Shown here piece by piece: positions 43,242-52,514 of a stretch of DNA of 64,000 bases. Numbering within the stretch: the first letter of the stretch is position 1; each line of letters begins with the position of its first letter. Made by a program: the position numbers and the translations under genes. The notes beneath the pieces were generated by a model. The model saw only the letters and a list, made by a program, of their open reading frames with translations, ran no database searches and had not been told where the DNA came from. The stretch comes from Enterococcaceae bacterium (GTDB lineage Bacteria; Bacillota; Bacilli; Lactobacillales; Enterococcaceae): NCBI GenBank assembly GCA_022649665.1, contig JALCOL010000006.1, positions 1-64,000 of the forward strand. Direction: 5' to 3'.

Positions 43242-43952
43242 ATGGAAAGATTGCAAAAAGTAATCGCTCATGCGGGAGTCGCTTCCCGCCGCAAATCAGA
43301 AGAGCTGATCGAAGCAGGCCGTGTGAAAGTCAACGGCAAAACTGTCACAGCATTGGGTACAAAAGTAGCAGTCGATGATGTGATCGAAGTCGACGGGGTG
43401 CCGCTCGACAAAGAGCCGCTGGTCTATTACTTATTTTACAAGCCGCGCGGCGTGATCTCGGCAGCGAGTGACAATAAAGGCCGAAAAGTAGTTACCGATT
43501 TTTTTCCGGAAGTCGATGAACGCATTTATCCGGTCGGACGTTTGGACTATGACGCTTCCGGCCTGATCTTACTGACTAACGACGGCGCGTTTGCGCAAGC
43601 TTTGGCGCATCCTTCGAAAAAAATCGATAAAGTCTATGTGGCAAAAGTCAAAGGGCTCCCCACGCGTGAAAAGCTCGCACCGCTCAAAAAAGGAATCTAT
43701 CTTGATGGGCGAAAAACCGCTCCGGCGAAAATCAGCATTCTTTCGGCTGACCGCCAAAAGGAGAACGGGATCGTGCAGCTGACGATCCATGAAGGCCGCA
43801 ATCATCAAGTAAAAAACATGCTGAAAGCAGTCGGCTATCCGGTGGAGAAGCTGAAACGCGAAAAATTCGGGCCGTTTACGCTGGAAGGAATGCAGTCCGG
43901 CGACAAACGTGCACTTTCCCGCCGTGAAGTCGAGCGGCTGTTTCCTTTTTAA
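43242..43952 (+). CDS. rluB: rRNA pseudouridine synthase RluB
   Basis: 236 residues from the ATG that begins the typical MERLQKVIAHAGVASRRK; an in-frame ATG at 43230 inside scpB is also possible. An S4 RNA-binding domain (about 1-60) precedes the catalytic domain with the nucleophilic Asp in GRLDYDASGL near 100. It modifies 23S rRNA. It ends the xerD-scpAB-rluB run. Confidence 0.94.
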   Translation: MERLQKVIAHAGVASRRKSEELIEAGRVKVNGKTVTALGTKVAVDDVIEVDGVPLDKEPLVYYLFYKPRGVISAASDNKGRKVVTDFFPEVDERIYPVGRLDYDASGLILLTNDGAFAQALAHPSKKIDKVYVAKVKGLPTREKLAPLKKGIYLDGRKTAPAKISILSADRQKENGIVQLTIHEGRNHQVKNMLKAVGYPVEKLKREKFGPFTLEGMQSGDKRALSRREVERLFPF

Positions 43953-43968
43953 AAAACAAACAAGCTGC

Positions 43969-43997
43969 TTGCATCTTGAAACCGTTTCAGCTATACT
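43969..43997 (+). promoter_or_regulatory. Promoter of the FMN riboswitch transcript
   Basis: TTGCAT, 17 bases, TATACT, about 20 bases before the riboswitch. Confidence 0.75.
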
Positions 43998-44016
43998 AAA
44001 GTCACAATAAAGGTAC

Positions 44017-44128
44017 ATCTTCGGGGCAGGGTGAAATTCCCGACCGGTGGTTAAAGTCCACGAACCGGCATTGGCCGGCTGACTTGGTGAAATTCCGAGA
44101 CCGACAGTAAAGTCTGGATAAAGAAGAT
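44017..44128 (+). ncRNA. FMN (RFN) riboswitch
   Basis: The closing stem is ATCTTC / GAAGAT. Inside, the conserved RFN blocks appear in order: GGGGCAGGGTGAAATTCCCG, ACCGGTGGT with AGTCC, a GGCC-type variable hairpin, TTGGTGAAATTCCGAGACCG, and ACAGTAAAGTCTGGAT. It senses flavin mononucleotide and controls the RibU gene downstream. Confidence 0.96.
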
Positions 44129-44131
44129 CAG

Positions 44132-44199
44132 CTTATTTGAATTGAATTCAAATAAGACATTGATTTTATGCCCTGTTCATAAAATCAATGTCTTTTTTT
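44132..44199 (+). terminator. Riboswitch expression platform
   Basis: A perfect 12-base-arm hairpin (CTTATTTGAATT around one base) at 44132-44156 is followed by a 14-base stem ACATTGATTTTATG / CATAAAATCAATGT with seven T at 44157-44199, which is the terminator formed when FMN is bound. Confidence 0.85.
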
Positions 44200-44265
44200 G
44201 TTTTTCGAGTTCGATCAATTGAGCAGAGCGCAACGAGATGACCGTATCTTAGGAGGAATTGTTTT

Positions 44266-44865
44266 ATGCAAAGAAACAAGGTTACCAGAATGACGACGAT
44301 TGCCGTTTGCGCTGCAATGGGGATGGTATTGCAATTTATTGCGATCCCGTTTCCGGTATTTTCTTTTTTGAAGATCGACTTTTCTGATCTGCCGGTCTTG
44401 ATCTCGATGTTTTTATTTGGACCGGCTGCCGGGATCTTTACGGCATTTATCCGTTCATTTCTGCATTTGCTTTTGACCGGGATGGATCCGGCAAATATCG
44501 TCGGGGATATTGCTAGTTTCATTGCAACGAGCGCGTTCACGCTGCCGATCTATTATTTCTTTAGAAAAGGCTTGACCCGCAAAAACAAAGCACTTGGCGT
44601 CGTGAGCGGGACGCTGTTGATGACAGCGATCATGAGTATCGCCAATTATCTGGTGATCACGCCGCTTTATCTGACATTTTTCGGTCTGACGGCCCAAAAA
44701 ATGCTGGGGATGAATCTTGCTTCTTACGTTGCTGTCGGCGTTTTACCGTTCAATTTGATCAAAGGGCTGATCGTAAGCGTCGTGTTTTTAGTTTTTCATG
44801 CGAAACTGCTGCCGTGGCTCAGCCAAAAGCAGCATGTCCATTCAGTGGTGATCAATCATAAGTAA
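44266..44865 (+). CDS. ribU: Riboflavin ECF transporter substrate-binding subunit RibU
   Basis: 199 residues with six membrane helices. It is the S component that binds riboflavin and works with the shared EcfAAT module, which is not in the window. The family pattern includes KIDFSDLPVLISMFLFGPAAG near 36-56, given in part, and FNLIKGLIVS near the end. Control by the FMN riboswitch directly upstream confirms the substrate. TTAGGAGGAATT precedes the ATG. Confidence 0.96.
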   Translation: MQRNKVTRMTTIAVCAAMGMVLQFIAIPFPVFSFLKIDFSDLPVLISMFLFGPAAGIFTAFIRSFLHLLLTGMDPANIVGDIASFIATSAFTLPIYYFFRKGLTRKNKALGVVSGTLLMTAIMSIANYLVITPLYLTFFGLTAQKMLGMNLASYVAVGVLPFNLIKGLIVSVVFLVFHAKLLPWLSQKQHVHSVVINHK

Positions 44866-44909
44866 AAAATCACTTTGAAGCCATAAAGTGTGCTGCTTGT
44901 TGAATAAAA

Positions 44910-44972
44910 AGAATAATTGGAGAACAGGACCGCGGCAAAATTTTTGCCGCGGTCCTGTTCTCCAATTATTCT
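44910..44972. terminator. Perfect 31-base-arm palindrome, bidirectional terminator
   Basis: Two perfect 31-base arms around a single T separate ribU from the convergent ferredoxin gene; the arm cores are GGAGAACAGG and CCGCGGCAAAA. The right arm includes the last codons of the ferredoxin. Poly-A and poly-T at the apex are unusual for a simple terminator, but the position fits one. Confidence 0.75.
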
Positions 44973-45172
44973 AATAATAGTGCACCAGCTGGACAGCGCC
45001 GGACGGCTTGGCCAACTTTCTCAAGCAGTGCCGGGCAGATGTTTTCGCGCTCAGCAGCCGTATCCAGCCGGAAACAAACGATCCCGTCCGCATCGCAGTC
45101 AAAAGTTTCAGGGGCGATGATTTGGCAGCGCCCGCAGGCGATACAGTTTTCTGGTATAATTTTACAATACAT
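44966..45172 (-). CDS. fer: Ferredoxin
   Basis: 68 residues, a small [4Fe-4S] ferredoxin of the Bacillus type with a single cluster: CIACGRC near residues 10-16 and the fourth ligand in CPAGA near 60, with an extra acidic surface. It carries electrons to partners such as reductases. Divergent from ypbB-recQ, in the order known from Bacillus. Confidence 0.92.
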   Translation of the reverse strand: MYCKIIPENCIACGRCQIIAPETFDCDADGIVCFRLDTAAERENICPALLEKVGQAVRRCPAGALLLE

Positions 45173-45199
45173 TCGATTCGCTCCTTGGAGGGAAAAACA

Positions 45200-46213
45200 T
45201 TGTCTGATTCTTTTATTTTATTGCTATTTCGCTCAGGTTTCAAGATGCGCCGCAGCACGCCTTATCATTTGCTGCGCGGCAAGCGGACCAGCTCGATTCT
45301 GTGTTTCGGTTTTTTTTACGAGCTGCTTCCGCTTTTTGGCCTGCTTCCGCGTCTTTCCAAAACAGAATATGAAGCGGCGATCGCTCGAAGTATCAAAAAA
45401 GGCTTGCTGATTGCAAGCGGTGAGACGATCCAGCTGGCACCAGCGGTCACTGATCAGCTCAGCATCCCGCACGGACTGGACGCTTACCGCTGGGGAAGAG
45501 ACGACGAAAAAAAGCGTCAGCTTTTATGGTTTGCTTTACAGGTATCTTCAAATTTAGCTCATCAAATGACCGACTATTTCCCGCTGGAAGGACAGTGGGC
45601 TAATCGGCAGATCGTCAAAGATTGGTTGAAAAAGCAGCCGCTGGATCAAATCTCTTTTCTCAAAAAATTCCAAGCGGAGTGGCAGCAGCTCTTCAGTGCT
45701 TTGCCGGCGGATGCTGGCGAACGGCTCAGCCGGACTTGGAGCGGATATGGGCAAGTCGGCGAAAGCATGCAGGCGGTTTATCCAAAAGCGCCGGAGTATC
45801 CTGAGGCAGTGCTGCTTCAAGCCAAGGCAGATCTACACATGCTGCTTGCCGCGCTTGAAAAATTGCCGCTGCCGCTTCTCCGCGCGCTGGTTGCCGGCTT
45901 TCCGCCTCTTCCGCCAACGCTTTCTGCCACGAAAGAACTATTAAAAGAAGAGATTGATTTTGATACGCTGGTCCGCCGGCGCCGATTAAAGGCCAGTACA
46001 TTGCGCGATCATTTGCTTGATCTGGCGATCTATGACGCCCAATTTCCGTTTGCCTATTTTGTCAGTCCGGCCGCACTCCGCGATTTTTCAAAGCGTCCGT
46101 TAGAAGAGCTGCGCGACTGGGAATATAATGAGCAAGATTCTGCCTATGATTTTTTCATTTTTCGTTTGGCACAAATTTATTTGTTGAAGGAGGCGCAGAA
46201 AAATGGTGAATGA
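45200..46213 (+). CDS. YpbB-like helix-turn-helix protein linked to RecQ
   Basis: 337 residues from the TTG that follows GGAGGGAAAA; a longer in-frame reading from 45008 runs through the ferredoxin region and is not credible. The first part (RSTPYHLLRGKRTSS) and the C-terminal helix-turn-helix-like region (about 240-300, DTLVRRRRLKASTLRDHLL) match YpbB, which precedes recQ in many Firmicutes. The function is unknown, but co-translation (11-base overlap) suggests a RecQ partner. Confidence 0.85.
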   Translation: MSDSFILLLFRSGFKMRRSTPYHLLRGKRTSSILCFGFFYELLPLFGLLPRLSKTEYEAAIARSIKKGLLIASGETIQLAPAVTDQLSIPHGLDAYRWGRDDEKKRQLLWFALQVSSNLAHQMTDYFPLEGQWANRQIVKDWLKKQPLDQISFLKKFQAEWQQLFSALPADAGERLSRTWSGYGQVGESMQAVYPKAPEYPEAVLLQAKADLHMLLAALEKLPLPLLRALVAGFPPLPPTLSATKELLKEEIDFDTLVRRRRLKASTLRDHLLDLAIYDAQFPFAYFVSPAALRDFSKRPLEELRDWEYNEQDSAYDFFIFRLAQIYLLKEAQKNGE

Positions 46214-47627
46214 ACTACTGCAGCAGAAGTTCGGGATCACTGACCTGCGGCCTGCTCAGAAAAAAGTACTCAAAGAAATATTAGCAGGACGCGATTGTTT
46301 AGCGATTTTGCCGACTGGCAGCGGGAAATCGCTCTGCTATCAGCTGCCAGCCTATCTTCGAAGCGGCAGCGTGATCGTGATCTCGCCTCTATTGTCTTTA
46401 ATGGAAGATCAAGTCGATCAATTGGAAAGAATTGGCGAACGTCGGGCGGTCGCGCTGAATAGTTTGCTGAGCTTCAGCGAGCAAAAAGCTGTTTTGCAGC
46501 GGCTCCCGAGTTTTCGCTTTCTTTTTATGAGCCCGGAGATGCTGCTGAAAAAAGAAGTCCAAGCAGCGCTCAAACAAAGTACGATCCAGCTGATGGTCGT
46601 TGATGAAGCGCACTGCGTTTCGCAGTGGGGGCTGGATTTTCGCCCGGAATATCTGCAGCTGGGTGTACTCAGGCAAAAGCTCAAGATCCCGCAGCTTTTG
46701 GCATTGACAGCGACCGCGCCGCCGAACGTCGCGCGGGATATTGTTGCCAAGTTGTTTACAAACACCACACCTAAAGTCATTTCGTTGCCGGTCGATCGGC
46801 CGAATATCGGTTTGAAAGTAGTCAAAACGGCGGATAAACTGGCGGTCCTGCTTGACTATTTGAAGCGTGCCTCCGGCGATCAACTGATCTATTGTGCGAC
46901 CCGCCGGGCATGCGAAGCACTTTCGTTCACGCTGCGGGAGGCGGGATATGATAACCGCTTTTACCACGGCGGTTTGAGTGGAAACGAACGGCGCATGATC
47001 CAGCAGGAATTTTTGCAAGGGAAGGTGTCGAGGATCATTGCGACCAGTGCTTTCGGGATGGGGATCAACAAGCCGAACGTCCGCTGGGTCTTTCACTATA
47101 CGCTTTCGCCGTCGCTTGAAGACTATGTTCAGGAGATCGGTCGCGCCGGGCGCGATGGTAAAAAGAGCTTGGCAGTCCTACTCTATACTCCCGGCGATGA
47201 AAAAACGTTCCGTTTTATTTATGACGACCGCCAGCAGAAGCATCAACTGTTGAAAAGCTATCAGGAATCGGCTGGGCAATTTGCCGCGACCCTTGCTTCT
47301 CAGCCGGAAAGCGTACAAGCATGGTGGGAAAAGATCCCAAAAAGCGACCCGGTGCGTTTCGAGGAGGAGCTGTCGAAGCGGGAAGGGGTGCAAGTGCAGC
47401 AATTAGCCGGGATGCTTCATTTTATCGAAACATCCTACTGCCGCCGCGAGGTCATCCGCGAATATTTCGCCGATCCGCCTTTTCCTAAAAGCGCTTTTTG
47501 CTGCGATTTGGATTCCAAGGATATGGAAGCGCAAGTTCCCCAGCAGCCAGAAACGAAAAAGGTCTCCGTGCCGCAAAACTGGCAGGAACGCTTGGCAGAA
47601 CTTTTTAACATAAACCCGAAATTCTAA
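46203..47627 (+). CDS. recQ: RecQ-family ATP-dependent DNA helicase
   Basis: 474 residues, with motif I LPTGSGKSLCYQLP near 37-50, motif II DEAH near 137-140, SQWGLDFRPEY (aromatic loop) and motif VI IGRAGRDG near 318-325. The zinc and HRDC domains of long RecQ proteins are reduced: the C-terminus keeps only a short Cys-containing part. This short form is typical of the YpbC/RecS group of Firmicutes. It overlaps ypbB. Confidence 0.93.
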   Translation: MVNELLQQKFGITDLRPAQKKVLKEILAGRDCLAILPTGSGKSLCYQLPAYLRSGSVIVISPLLSLMEDQVDQLERIGERRAVALNSLLSFSEQKAVLQRLPSFRFLFMSPEMLLKKEVQAALKQSTIQLMVVDEAHCVSQWGLDFRPEYLQLGVLRQKLKIPQLLALTATAPPNVARDIVAKLFTNTTPKVISLPVDRPNIGLKVVKTADKLAVLLDYLKRASGDQLIYCATRRACEALSFTLREAGYDNRFYHGGLSGNERRMIQQEFLQGKVSRIIATSAFGMGINKPNVRWVFHYTLSPSLEDYVQEIGRAGRDGKKSLAVLLYTPGDEKTFRFIYDDRQQKHQLLKSYQESAGQFAATLASQPESVQAWWEKIPKSDPVRFEEELSKREGVQVQQLAGMLHFIETSYCRREVIREYFADPPFPKSAFCCDLDSKDMEAQVPQQPETKKVSVPQNWQERLAELFNINPKF

Positions 47628-47649
47628 AGACAGTTTTCACCTCGTATGG

Positions 47650-47655
47650 TATAAT
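47650..47655 (+). promoter_or_regulatory. Extended -10 promoter of the LysM gene
   Basis: TGGTATAAT lies about 33 bases before the start codon; no good -35 is seen, as usual for extended -10 promoters. Confidence 0.6.
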
Positions 47656-47687
47656 ATCATTCGATAACTATTAAGGAGGGATCAAAG

Positions 47688-48305
47688 GTGAATAACGATA
47701 CAAATCCGGAACACCAAGATCAAAATAATCAGGAGGAAGAACAACCGACTGGGGGCAATAATAATAAATTATTTATCACCCTGCTGGCAGTCATCATCAC
47801 GATGATCTGTTTGATCCTTTTAGGAGCGTACTTGTGGATCGCCAAAGGCAGCGACCGTTCAAGCGGTTTGGTAGCCGAATCATCCACTACGACCGAAGTT
47901 TCCAAAAAAGCAAAGAAATCTTCTTCCAGCAGTGCTAAAAAATCTTCAACCAGCGCCTCCAGCTCGACCGCTTCTTCAGCTAGCGAAACCGCGGCTAGTT
48001 CTGAAGCACAAGCTGCGGCAGGAAGCTCCAGCGCAGAGCAGGCGGCCAACGGTCAAACGGGCCAAAGTGCTGCTGAACAAGCGGGCAATGCTGCTGGAAA
48101 TGCTGCAAACGGTGCAAATGCTGGAGCCAATGGTTCAGCTAACGGCAATGCCGCGCAAGGAACTGGCTCATATACAGTCCAAGCAGGCGACAGCTTCTTC
48201 TCGATCGCCAGCAAAGTCGGCATGGATCCTTATGAACTTGCCAGCTTGAACGGCATGACGATCCACTCGACGATTCTGCCGGGCGAAACGCTGCAAACTA
48301 AATAA
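47688..48305 (+). CDS. Membrane-anchored LysM-domain protein
   Basis: 205 residues: an acidic cytosolic start (1-26), one membrane helix (about 27-50), a Ser/Lys then Ala/Gly/Asn-rich linker (60-160) and one LysM domain (YTVQAGDSFFSIASKVGMDP near 163-182, ending in LPGETLQTK). LysM binds peptidoglycan, so the protein spans from membrane to wall. The GTG/ATG region has a TAAGGAGGGATC site. Same position upstream of cmk in other enterococci is likely but not checked. Confidence 0.9.
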   Translation: MNNDTNPEHQDQNNQEEEQPTGGNNNKLFITLLAVIITMICLILLGAYLWIAKGSDRSSGLVAESSTTTEVSKKAKKSSSSSAKKSSTSASSSTASSASETAASSEAQAAAGSSSAEQAANGQTGQSAAEQAGNAAGNAANGANAGANGSANGNAAQGTGSYTVQAGDSFFSIASKVGMDPYELASLNGMTIHSTILPGETLQTK

Positions 48306-48309
48306 TCGA

Positions 48310-48354
48310 AAAAAGACTGAGACCTCGTTCAACGGGTGTGTCCCAGTCTTTTTC
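48310..48354 (+). terminator. Terminator of the LysM gene
   Basis: A stem of AAAAGACTG with CAGTCTTTTT around a partly paired loop, ending in T, five bases after the stop. Confidence 0.75.
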
Positions 48355-48379
48355 CTAAAAGAACAAAGGAAGAAGCGAA

Positions 48380-49060
48380 TTGAAAAATTTACGAGTAGCG
48401 ATCGACGGACCAGCTTCAGCTGGGAAAAGTACGATCGCCAAGATTTTGGCGAAAAAACTGCATTTGATCTATTGCGATACCGGGGCGATGTACCGCAGTG
48501 CGACATACGGGATCCAGGAGGCAGGGATCGCGGCTGCGGATGAAGAAAAAGTCATGGATTTTTTGAAGAGCCATCCGATCACTTTTCAGCTGATCGACGG
48601 CGTGCAGCACGTTTTCCTCGGTGAAAAAGACGTGACGGCAAAAATCCGCTCGCAAGCTGTCTCGGCGGAAGTCTCCGCGGTTTCGGCGCTGCCGCGTGTT
48701 CGCGAGCTGCTGGTCGCTTGGCAGCAGAGAATCGCGCAGCACGGAAACATCGTCATGGACGGCCGCGATATCGGAACCGTTGTCCTGCCGGATGCCGAAG
48801 TCAAGATCTACCTGGTCGCCAGCGTGGAAGAACGCGCAGAGCGCCGCTACAAAGAAATGATCGACCAAGGACATTCGGTCGATTTCACCGCGATCAAAAA
48901 GGGGATCGAAGACCGCGATCACTATGATTCTACGCGCAAAACATCTCCCTTGAAACAGGCGCATGACGCGGTCCTGGTCGATACGACCGGGCTTTCGATC
49001 GAATGCGTCGTCAATGAAATTATTAAAATCATCCAACAAAAAGCTGGTTTTTTTGAATAA
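48380..49060 (+). CDS. cmk: Cytidylate kinase
   Basis: 226 residues. It phosphorylates CMP and dCMP. The P-loop GPASAGKSTIAK lies at about 10-21, the CMP-binding DTGAMYRSATY near 34-44, and DGRDIGTVV near 131-139. It is the usual neighbour of rpsA in Firmicutes. AAAGGAAGAAGCG precedes the TTG start. Confidence 0.97.
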   Translation: MKNLRVAIDGPASAGKSTIAKILAKKLHLIYCDTGAMYRSATYGIQEAGIAAADEEKVMDFLKSHPITFQLIDGVQHVFLGEKDVTAKIRSQAVSAEVSAVSALPRVRELLVAWQQRIAQHGNIVMDGRDIGTVVLPDAEVKIYLVASVEERAERRYKEMIDQGHSVDFTAIKKGIEDRDHYDSTRKTSPLKQAHDAVLVDTTGLSIECVVNEIIKIIQQKAGFFE

Positions 49061-49166
49061 AAAAGGAAGCGCTAGCGTTTATTGCTTTCTTTTTTCATTC
49101 ATTTAGCATAAACTATAGTGGAGTACAAAATAGTGTGCTTTTATTGTTGGTATAGGAGGAAAGGTC

Positions 49167-50414
49167 ATGACAGAAGAAAATCAAAATGGTGCCAATCAAA
49201 CGATGGAGGATGCGCTCAACAGTGTCCACGAAGTAAAAGTGGGCGATACCGTCAAAGGGGAAGTTTTGGCTGTTGAGGACAAACAATTGATCGTCGGGAT
49301 CGAAGGAACTGGGGTTGAAGGCGTCGTACCTGCCAAAGAACTTTCAGCTTCACCGATCGAAAACCTTGAAGATGAATTCAAAGTCGGCGACGTATTGGAC
49401 TTGGTCGTTATCACGTCGATCGGCAAAGATAAAGAAAACGGAAGCTACCTGCTCAGCAAGCGCCGTTTAGATGCGAAAAAAGTTTGGGCAGAGATCGAAG
49501 AAGAATACAAGGAAGGCAAAATCATCGAAGCCCCGGTCACTGGTGTGGTCAAAGGCGGATTGGTCGTTGATCTTGGGGTACGCGGATTTGTTCCAGCCTC
49601 GATGGTCGAAGATCATTATGTTGCTGATTTTTCTGATTATAAAGGGAAAACCCTTGCATTCAAGATCATCGAAATCGAACCTTCTGAAGGGCGCTTGATC
49701 CTTTCACATAAAGCTGTCGTTGAAGCAGAAAAAGAAGAGAAGAAGCAAGAAGTTTTGGAACATATCCACGCAGGCGATGTCATCGAAGGCAAAGTAGCGC
49801 GGTTGACTGACTTCGGGGCATTTATCGACTTGGGCGGAATCGACGGCTTAGTCCATGTCTCAGAGATCGCACATTATCATGTCGATAAACCAAGCGATGT
49901 TTTGAAAGTCGGCGAAGAGGTCAAAGTCAAAGTATTGGCGGTTGATCCGGAAAAAGAACGTGTATCGCTTTCGATCAAAGCACTCTTGCCTGGACCTTGG
50001 GAAGGAATCGAAGAAAAAGCACCGGTTGGTGCAGTATTGGACGGGATTGTCAAACGCTTGACAAGCTTCGGTGCGTTCGTTGAAGTATTCCCAGGCGTTG
50101 AAGGACTCGTTCATATTTCGCAAATCTCGCACAAACACATCGCGACACCACATGAAGTTCTTCATGAAGGAGACGAAGTGAAAGTCAAAGTTTTGGAAGT
50201 CAATCCGGAAGGTCATCGGATCGCGCTTTCGATCAAAGCTTTGGAACCTGCTCCTGAAGGCGAAAGAAAATCAGAGGGTCGCCGTCCTTCTGAAAGCCGT
50301 CAAGAACAAAAAGCAGAACTTCCGGAAGAAAACACCGGATTCTCAATGAAAGATCTTTTGGGCGACCAATTGAAGAATGTAAATTCCGACTCTGATGAGG
50401 ATGACGAAAAATAA
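49167..50414 (+). CDS. rpsA: Ribosomal protein S1 homologue (four S1 domains)
   Basis: 415 residues with four S1 domains (about 22-90, 108-175, 193-263, 280-350); the third and fourth carry the well-kept GAFIDLGGIDGLVHVSEIAH and GAFVEVFPGVEGLVHISQIS. The C-terminal 60 residues are charged and disordered. In low-GC Gram-positives this short S1 helps RNA binding on the ribosome but is less essential than in E. coli. It stands between cmk and der as expected. Confidence 0.95.
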   Translation: MTEENQNGANQTMEDALNSVHEVKVGDTVKGEVLAVEDKQLIVGIEGTGVEGVVPAKELSASPIENLEDEFKVGDVLDLVVITSIGKDKENGSYLLSKRRLDAKKVWAEIEEEYKEGKIIEAPVTGVVKGGLVVDLGVRGFVPASMVEDHYVADFSDYKGKTLAFKIIEIEPSEGRLILSHKAVVEAEKEEKKQEVLEHIHAGDVIEGKVARLTDFGAFIDLGGIDGLVHVSEIAHYHVDKPSDVLKVGEEVKVKVLAVDPEKERVSLSIKALLPGPWEGIEEKAPVGAVLDGIVKRLTSFGAFVEVFPGVEGLVHISQISHKHIATPHEVLHEGDEVKVKVLEVNPEGHRIALSIKALEPAPEGERKSEGRRPSESRQEQKAELPEENTGFSMKDLLGDQLKNVNSDSDEDDEK

Positions 50415-50436
50415 GATAGGTTCATGATCAAGTTGA

Positions 50437-50479
50437 AGGGGGCCGAACATTGTCCAGACAATGTCTCAGCTCCTTTTTT
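50437..50479 (+). terminator. Terminator of rpsA
   Basis: A perfect inner stem ACATTGTC / GACAATGT with outer GGGGC / GCTCC pairing and seven T, between rpsA and der. Confidence 0.75.
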
Positions 50480-50510
50480 CATGGTGAAAACCAGCAAGGA
50501 TGTGAAAAAT

Positions 50511-51821
50511 ATGTCAAATCCAGTGATAGCGATCGTCGGCCGGCCGAATGTCGGCAAATCGACGCTTTTTAACCGGATCGCCGGCGAACGCATTTCGATC
50601 GTTGAAGATACTCCGGGCGTGACGCGCGACCGGATCTATGCGACCGGCGAATGGCTGGACAAAGAGTTCAGCCTGATCGACACCGGCGGGATCGAATTCA
50701 CCGATCAGCCGTTTATGGAGCAGATCAAGCAGCAAGCAGAGATCGCGATCGATGAAGCGGACGTGATCATTTTCGTTGTCAGCGTCAAGGAAGGGTTGAC
50801 CGATACCGATGAGGCCGTTGCCCGCATCTTGCAGCGGAGCGGCAAGCCGGTCCTGGTCGCGGTCAATAAGGCCGACAATCCCGAGCTGCGCAACGATGTT
50901 TATCAATTTTACAATTTGGGCTTAGGCGATCCTTATCCTGTTTCCGGCAGCCACGGCTTAGGGCTCGGGGATCTTTTGGACGCTGCGATCAAACATTTCC
51001 CCGAAGAGCATGAAGTACCAGAAGAGGATCTGATCCGTTTTAGTTTTATCGGCCGGCCGAATGTCGGCAAGTCTTCGCTGATCAATGCGATTTTGGGCGA
51101 AGAGCGGGTGATCGTCTCCAACGTTCCCGGAACGACGCGTGACGCGATCGATACCCGCTTTCAGACGGCGGATGGTCAGAAGTTCATGATGGTCGATACC
51201 GCCGGGATAAGAAAACGCGGAAAAGTCTATGAGTCGACAGAAAAATATGCGGTGATGCGCGCGATGTCGGCGATCGAAAAATCAGACGTCGTTTTAATGG
51301 TCCTGAATGCCGAAGAAGGCATCATCGAACAGGACAAACGTGTTGCCGGCTATGCACATGATGCTGGTAAAGGAATCGTGATCGTCGTCAATAAATGGGA
51401 TGCACTGAAAAAAGAAACCAACACGATGCGCGATTTCGAACGCAAGGTGCGCGATCAGTTTTTGTACTTGGATTATGCACCGATCATCTTTGTTTCCGCT
51501 AAAACCGGTCAGCGGCTCGATAAACTGCCGGCGGTGATCGAGAAGGTAGCGCACAACCAAAGCCAGCGGATCACCTCTTCAGTGCTGAATGAAGTGATCA
51601 TGGATGCGGTCGCGATCAATCCGACCCCGACGGACAAAGGCAAGCGCCTCAAGATCTTTTACGGGACGCAAGTCGGGATCAAGCCGCCGACATTTGTGAT
51701 TTTTGTGAATGAAGAGGAACTAATGCATTTTTCGTATGCGCGCTTTTTAGAAAATCAGATCCGGCAAGCGTTCGATTTTGAGGGGACACCGATCCGGATC
51801 ATTCCGCGCAGCCGAAAATAA
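50511..51821 (+). CDS. der: GTPase Der (EngA)
   Basis: 436 residues from the ATG behind CAAGGATG; this gives the standard length. Two tandem GTPase domains, each with GRPNVGKS (near 10-17 and 184-191), DT(A/G)GI and NKxD motifs (NKAD, NKWD), and a C-terminal KH-like domain. It is needed for assembly of the large ribosomal subunit. Confidence 0.97.
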   Translation: MSNPVIAIVGRPNVGKSTLFNRIAGERISIVEDTPGVTRDRIYATGEWLDKEFSLIDTGGIEFTDQPFMEQIKQQAEIAIDEADVIIFVVSVKEGLTDTDEAVARILQRSGKPVLVAVNKADNPELRNDVYQFYNLGLGDPYPVSGSHGLGLGDLLDAAIKHFPEEHEVPEEDLIRFSFIGRPNVGKSSLINAILGEERVIVSNVPGTTRDAIDTRFQTADGQKFMMVDTAGIRKRGKVYESTEKYAVMRAMSAIEKSDVVLMVLNAEEGIIEQDKRVAGYAHDAGKGIVIVVNKWDALKKETNTMRDFERKVRDQFLYLDYAPIIFVSAKTGQRLDKLPAVIEKVAHNQSQRITSSVLNEVIMDAVAINPTPTDKGKRLKIFYGTQVGIKPPTFVIFVNEEELMHFSYARFLENQIRQAFDFEGTPIRIIPRSRK

Positions 51822-51873
51822 ATCAGGGGTGCCGCTAAAGAACTCAAAAAATCGCAAAAAAGCGCCAAAAACC

Positions 51874-51902
51874 TTGATATTATGGGGATGCTGTGCTATC
51901 TT
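51874..51902 (+). promoter_or_regulatory. hup promoter and structured leader
   Basis: TTGATA, 17 bases, TATCTT with a TG extension. The 110-base leader that follows holds two small hairpins (AATATTGA / TTCAATATT near 51911-51932 and TTTGATG / CATCAAA near 51965-51984) before the GGAGGTG site. Confidence 0.65.
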
Positions 51903-52011
51903 GAAAACAGAATATTGAAGCATTCAATATTTGATGGTTGTTTTTGGACCACTCAAAAACAATCTTTGATGTTCGCACATCAAACACTAATTCGGAGGTG
52001 AACAAAAGAAC

Positions 52012-52287
52012 ATGGCAAATAAAGCTGAATTGATCGAAAACGTTGCATCAAAAACTGGTTTGACCAAAAAAGATGCAACTGCTGCAGTCGATGCTGTATT
52101 CTCAACGATCCAAAGCACGCTTGCAAAAGGCGAAAAGGTTCAATTGATCGGTTTTGGTAACTTTGAAGTCCGTCAACGGGCTGCCCGCAAAGGCCGCAAT
52201 CCGCAAACGAACGAAGTTATCGAAATCCCTGCAAGCAAAGTTCCTGCATTCAAACCAGGAAAAGCGCTTAAAGACGCGGTTAAATAG
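52012..52287 (+). CDS. hup: DNA-binding protein HU
   Basis: 91 residues, the abundant nucleoid protein that bends DNA. The start [15 protein letters not shown] and the DNA-binding arm ([20 protein letters not shown] near 46-65) are typical and complete. Codon use is strongly biased, fitting high expression. It follows der, as in related genomes. Confidence 0.98.
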   Translation: MANKAELIENVASKTGLTKKDATAAVDAVFSTIQSTLAKGEKVQLIGFGNFEVRQRAARKGRNPQTNEVIEIPASKVPAFKPGKALKDAVK

Positions 52288-52350
52288 TTTTAACAGGCAG
52301 CCGCCGGCATTTGTGCCAGCGGCTGTCTCCTACATATATCGCTCCAAATC

Positions 52351-52390
52351 GGCGGAAAAGGCAGATGGCTGCTTTTTCCGCCGTTTTTTT
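52351..52390 (+). terminator. Terminator of hup
   Basis: The perfect stem GGCGGAAAA / TTTTCCGCC and seven T. An additional GC-rich inverted repeat with no T run lies closer to the stop (about 52293-52328). Confidence 0.85.
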
Positions 52391-52514
52391 GGTTACTTGA
52401 TGCTTTTTCAGACAGGCTTTTCAAGCCCCTGAGAATTATATATATGGTACAATTGCAAGTGAATAACAGTTGATGGAGAAAAGAAAATCCACGGGTGAAC
52501 GGAGAATAGCACGA

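Noticed and set aside
45008-45199. N-terminal extension of the YpbB-like gene
   Set aside because: It overlaps the ferredoxin gene on the other strand, while a good ribosome site precedes the TTG at 45200.
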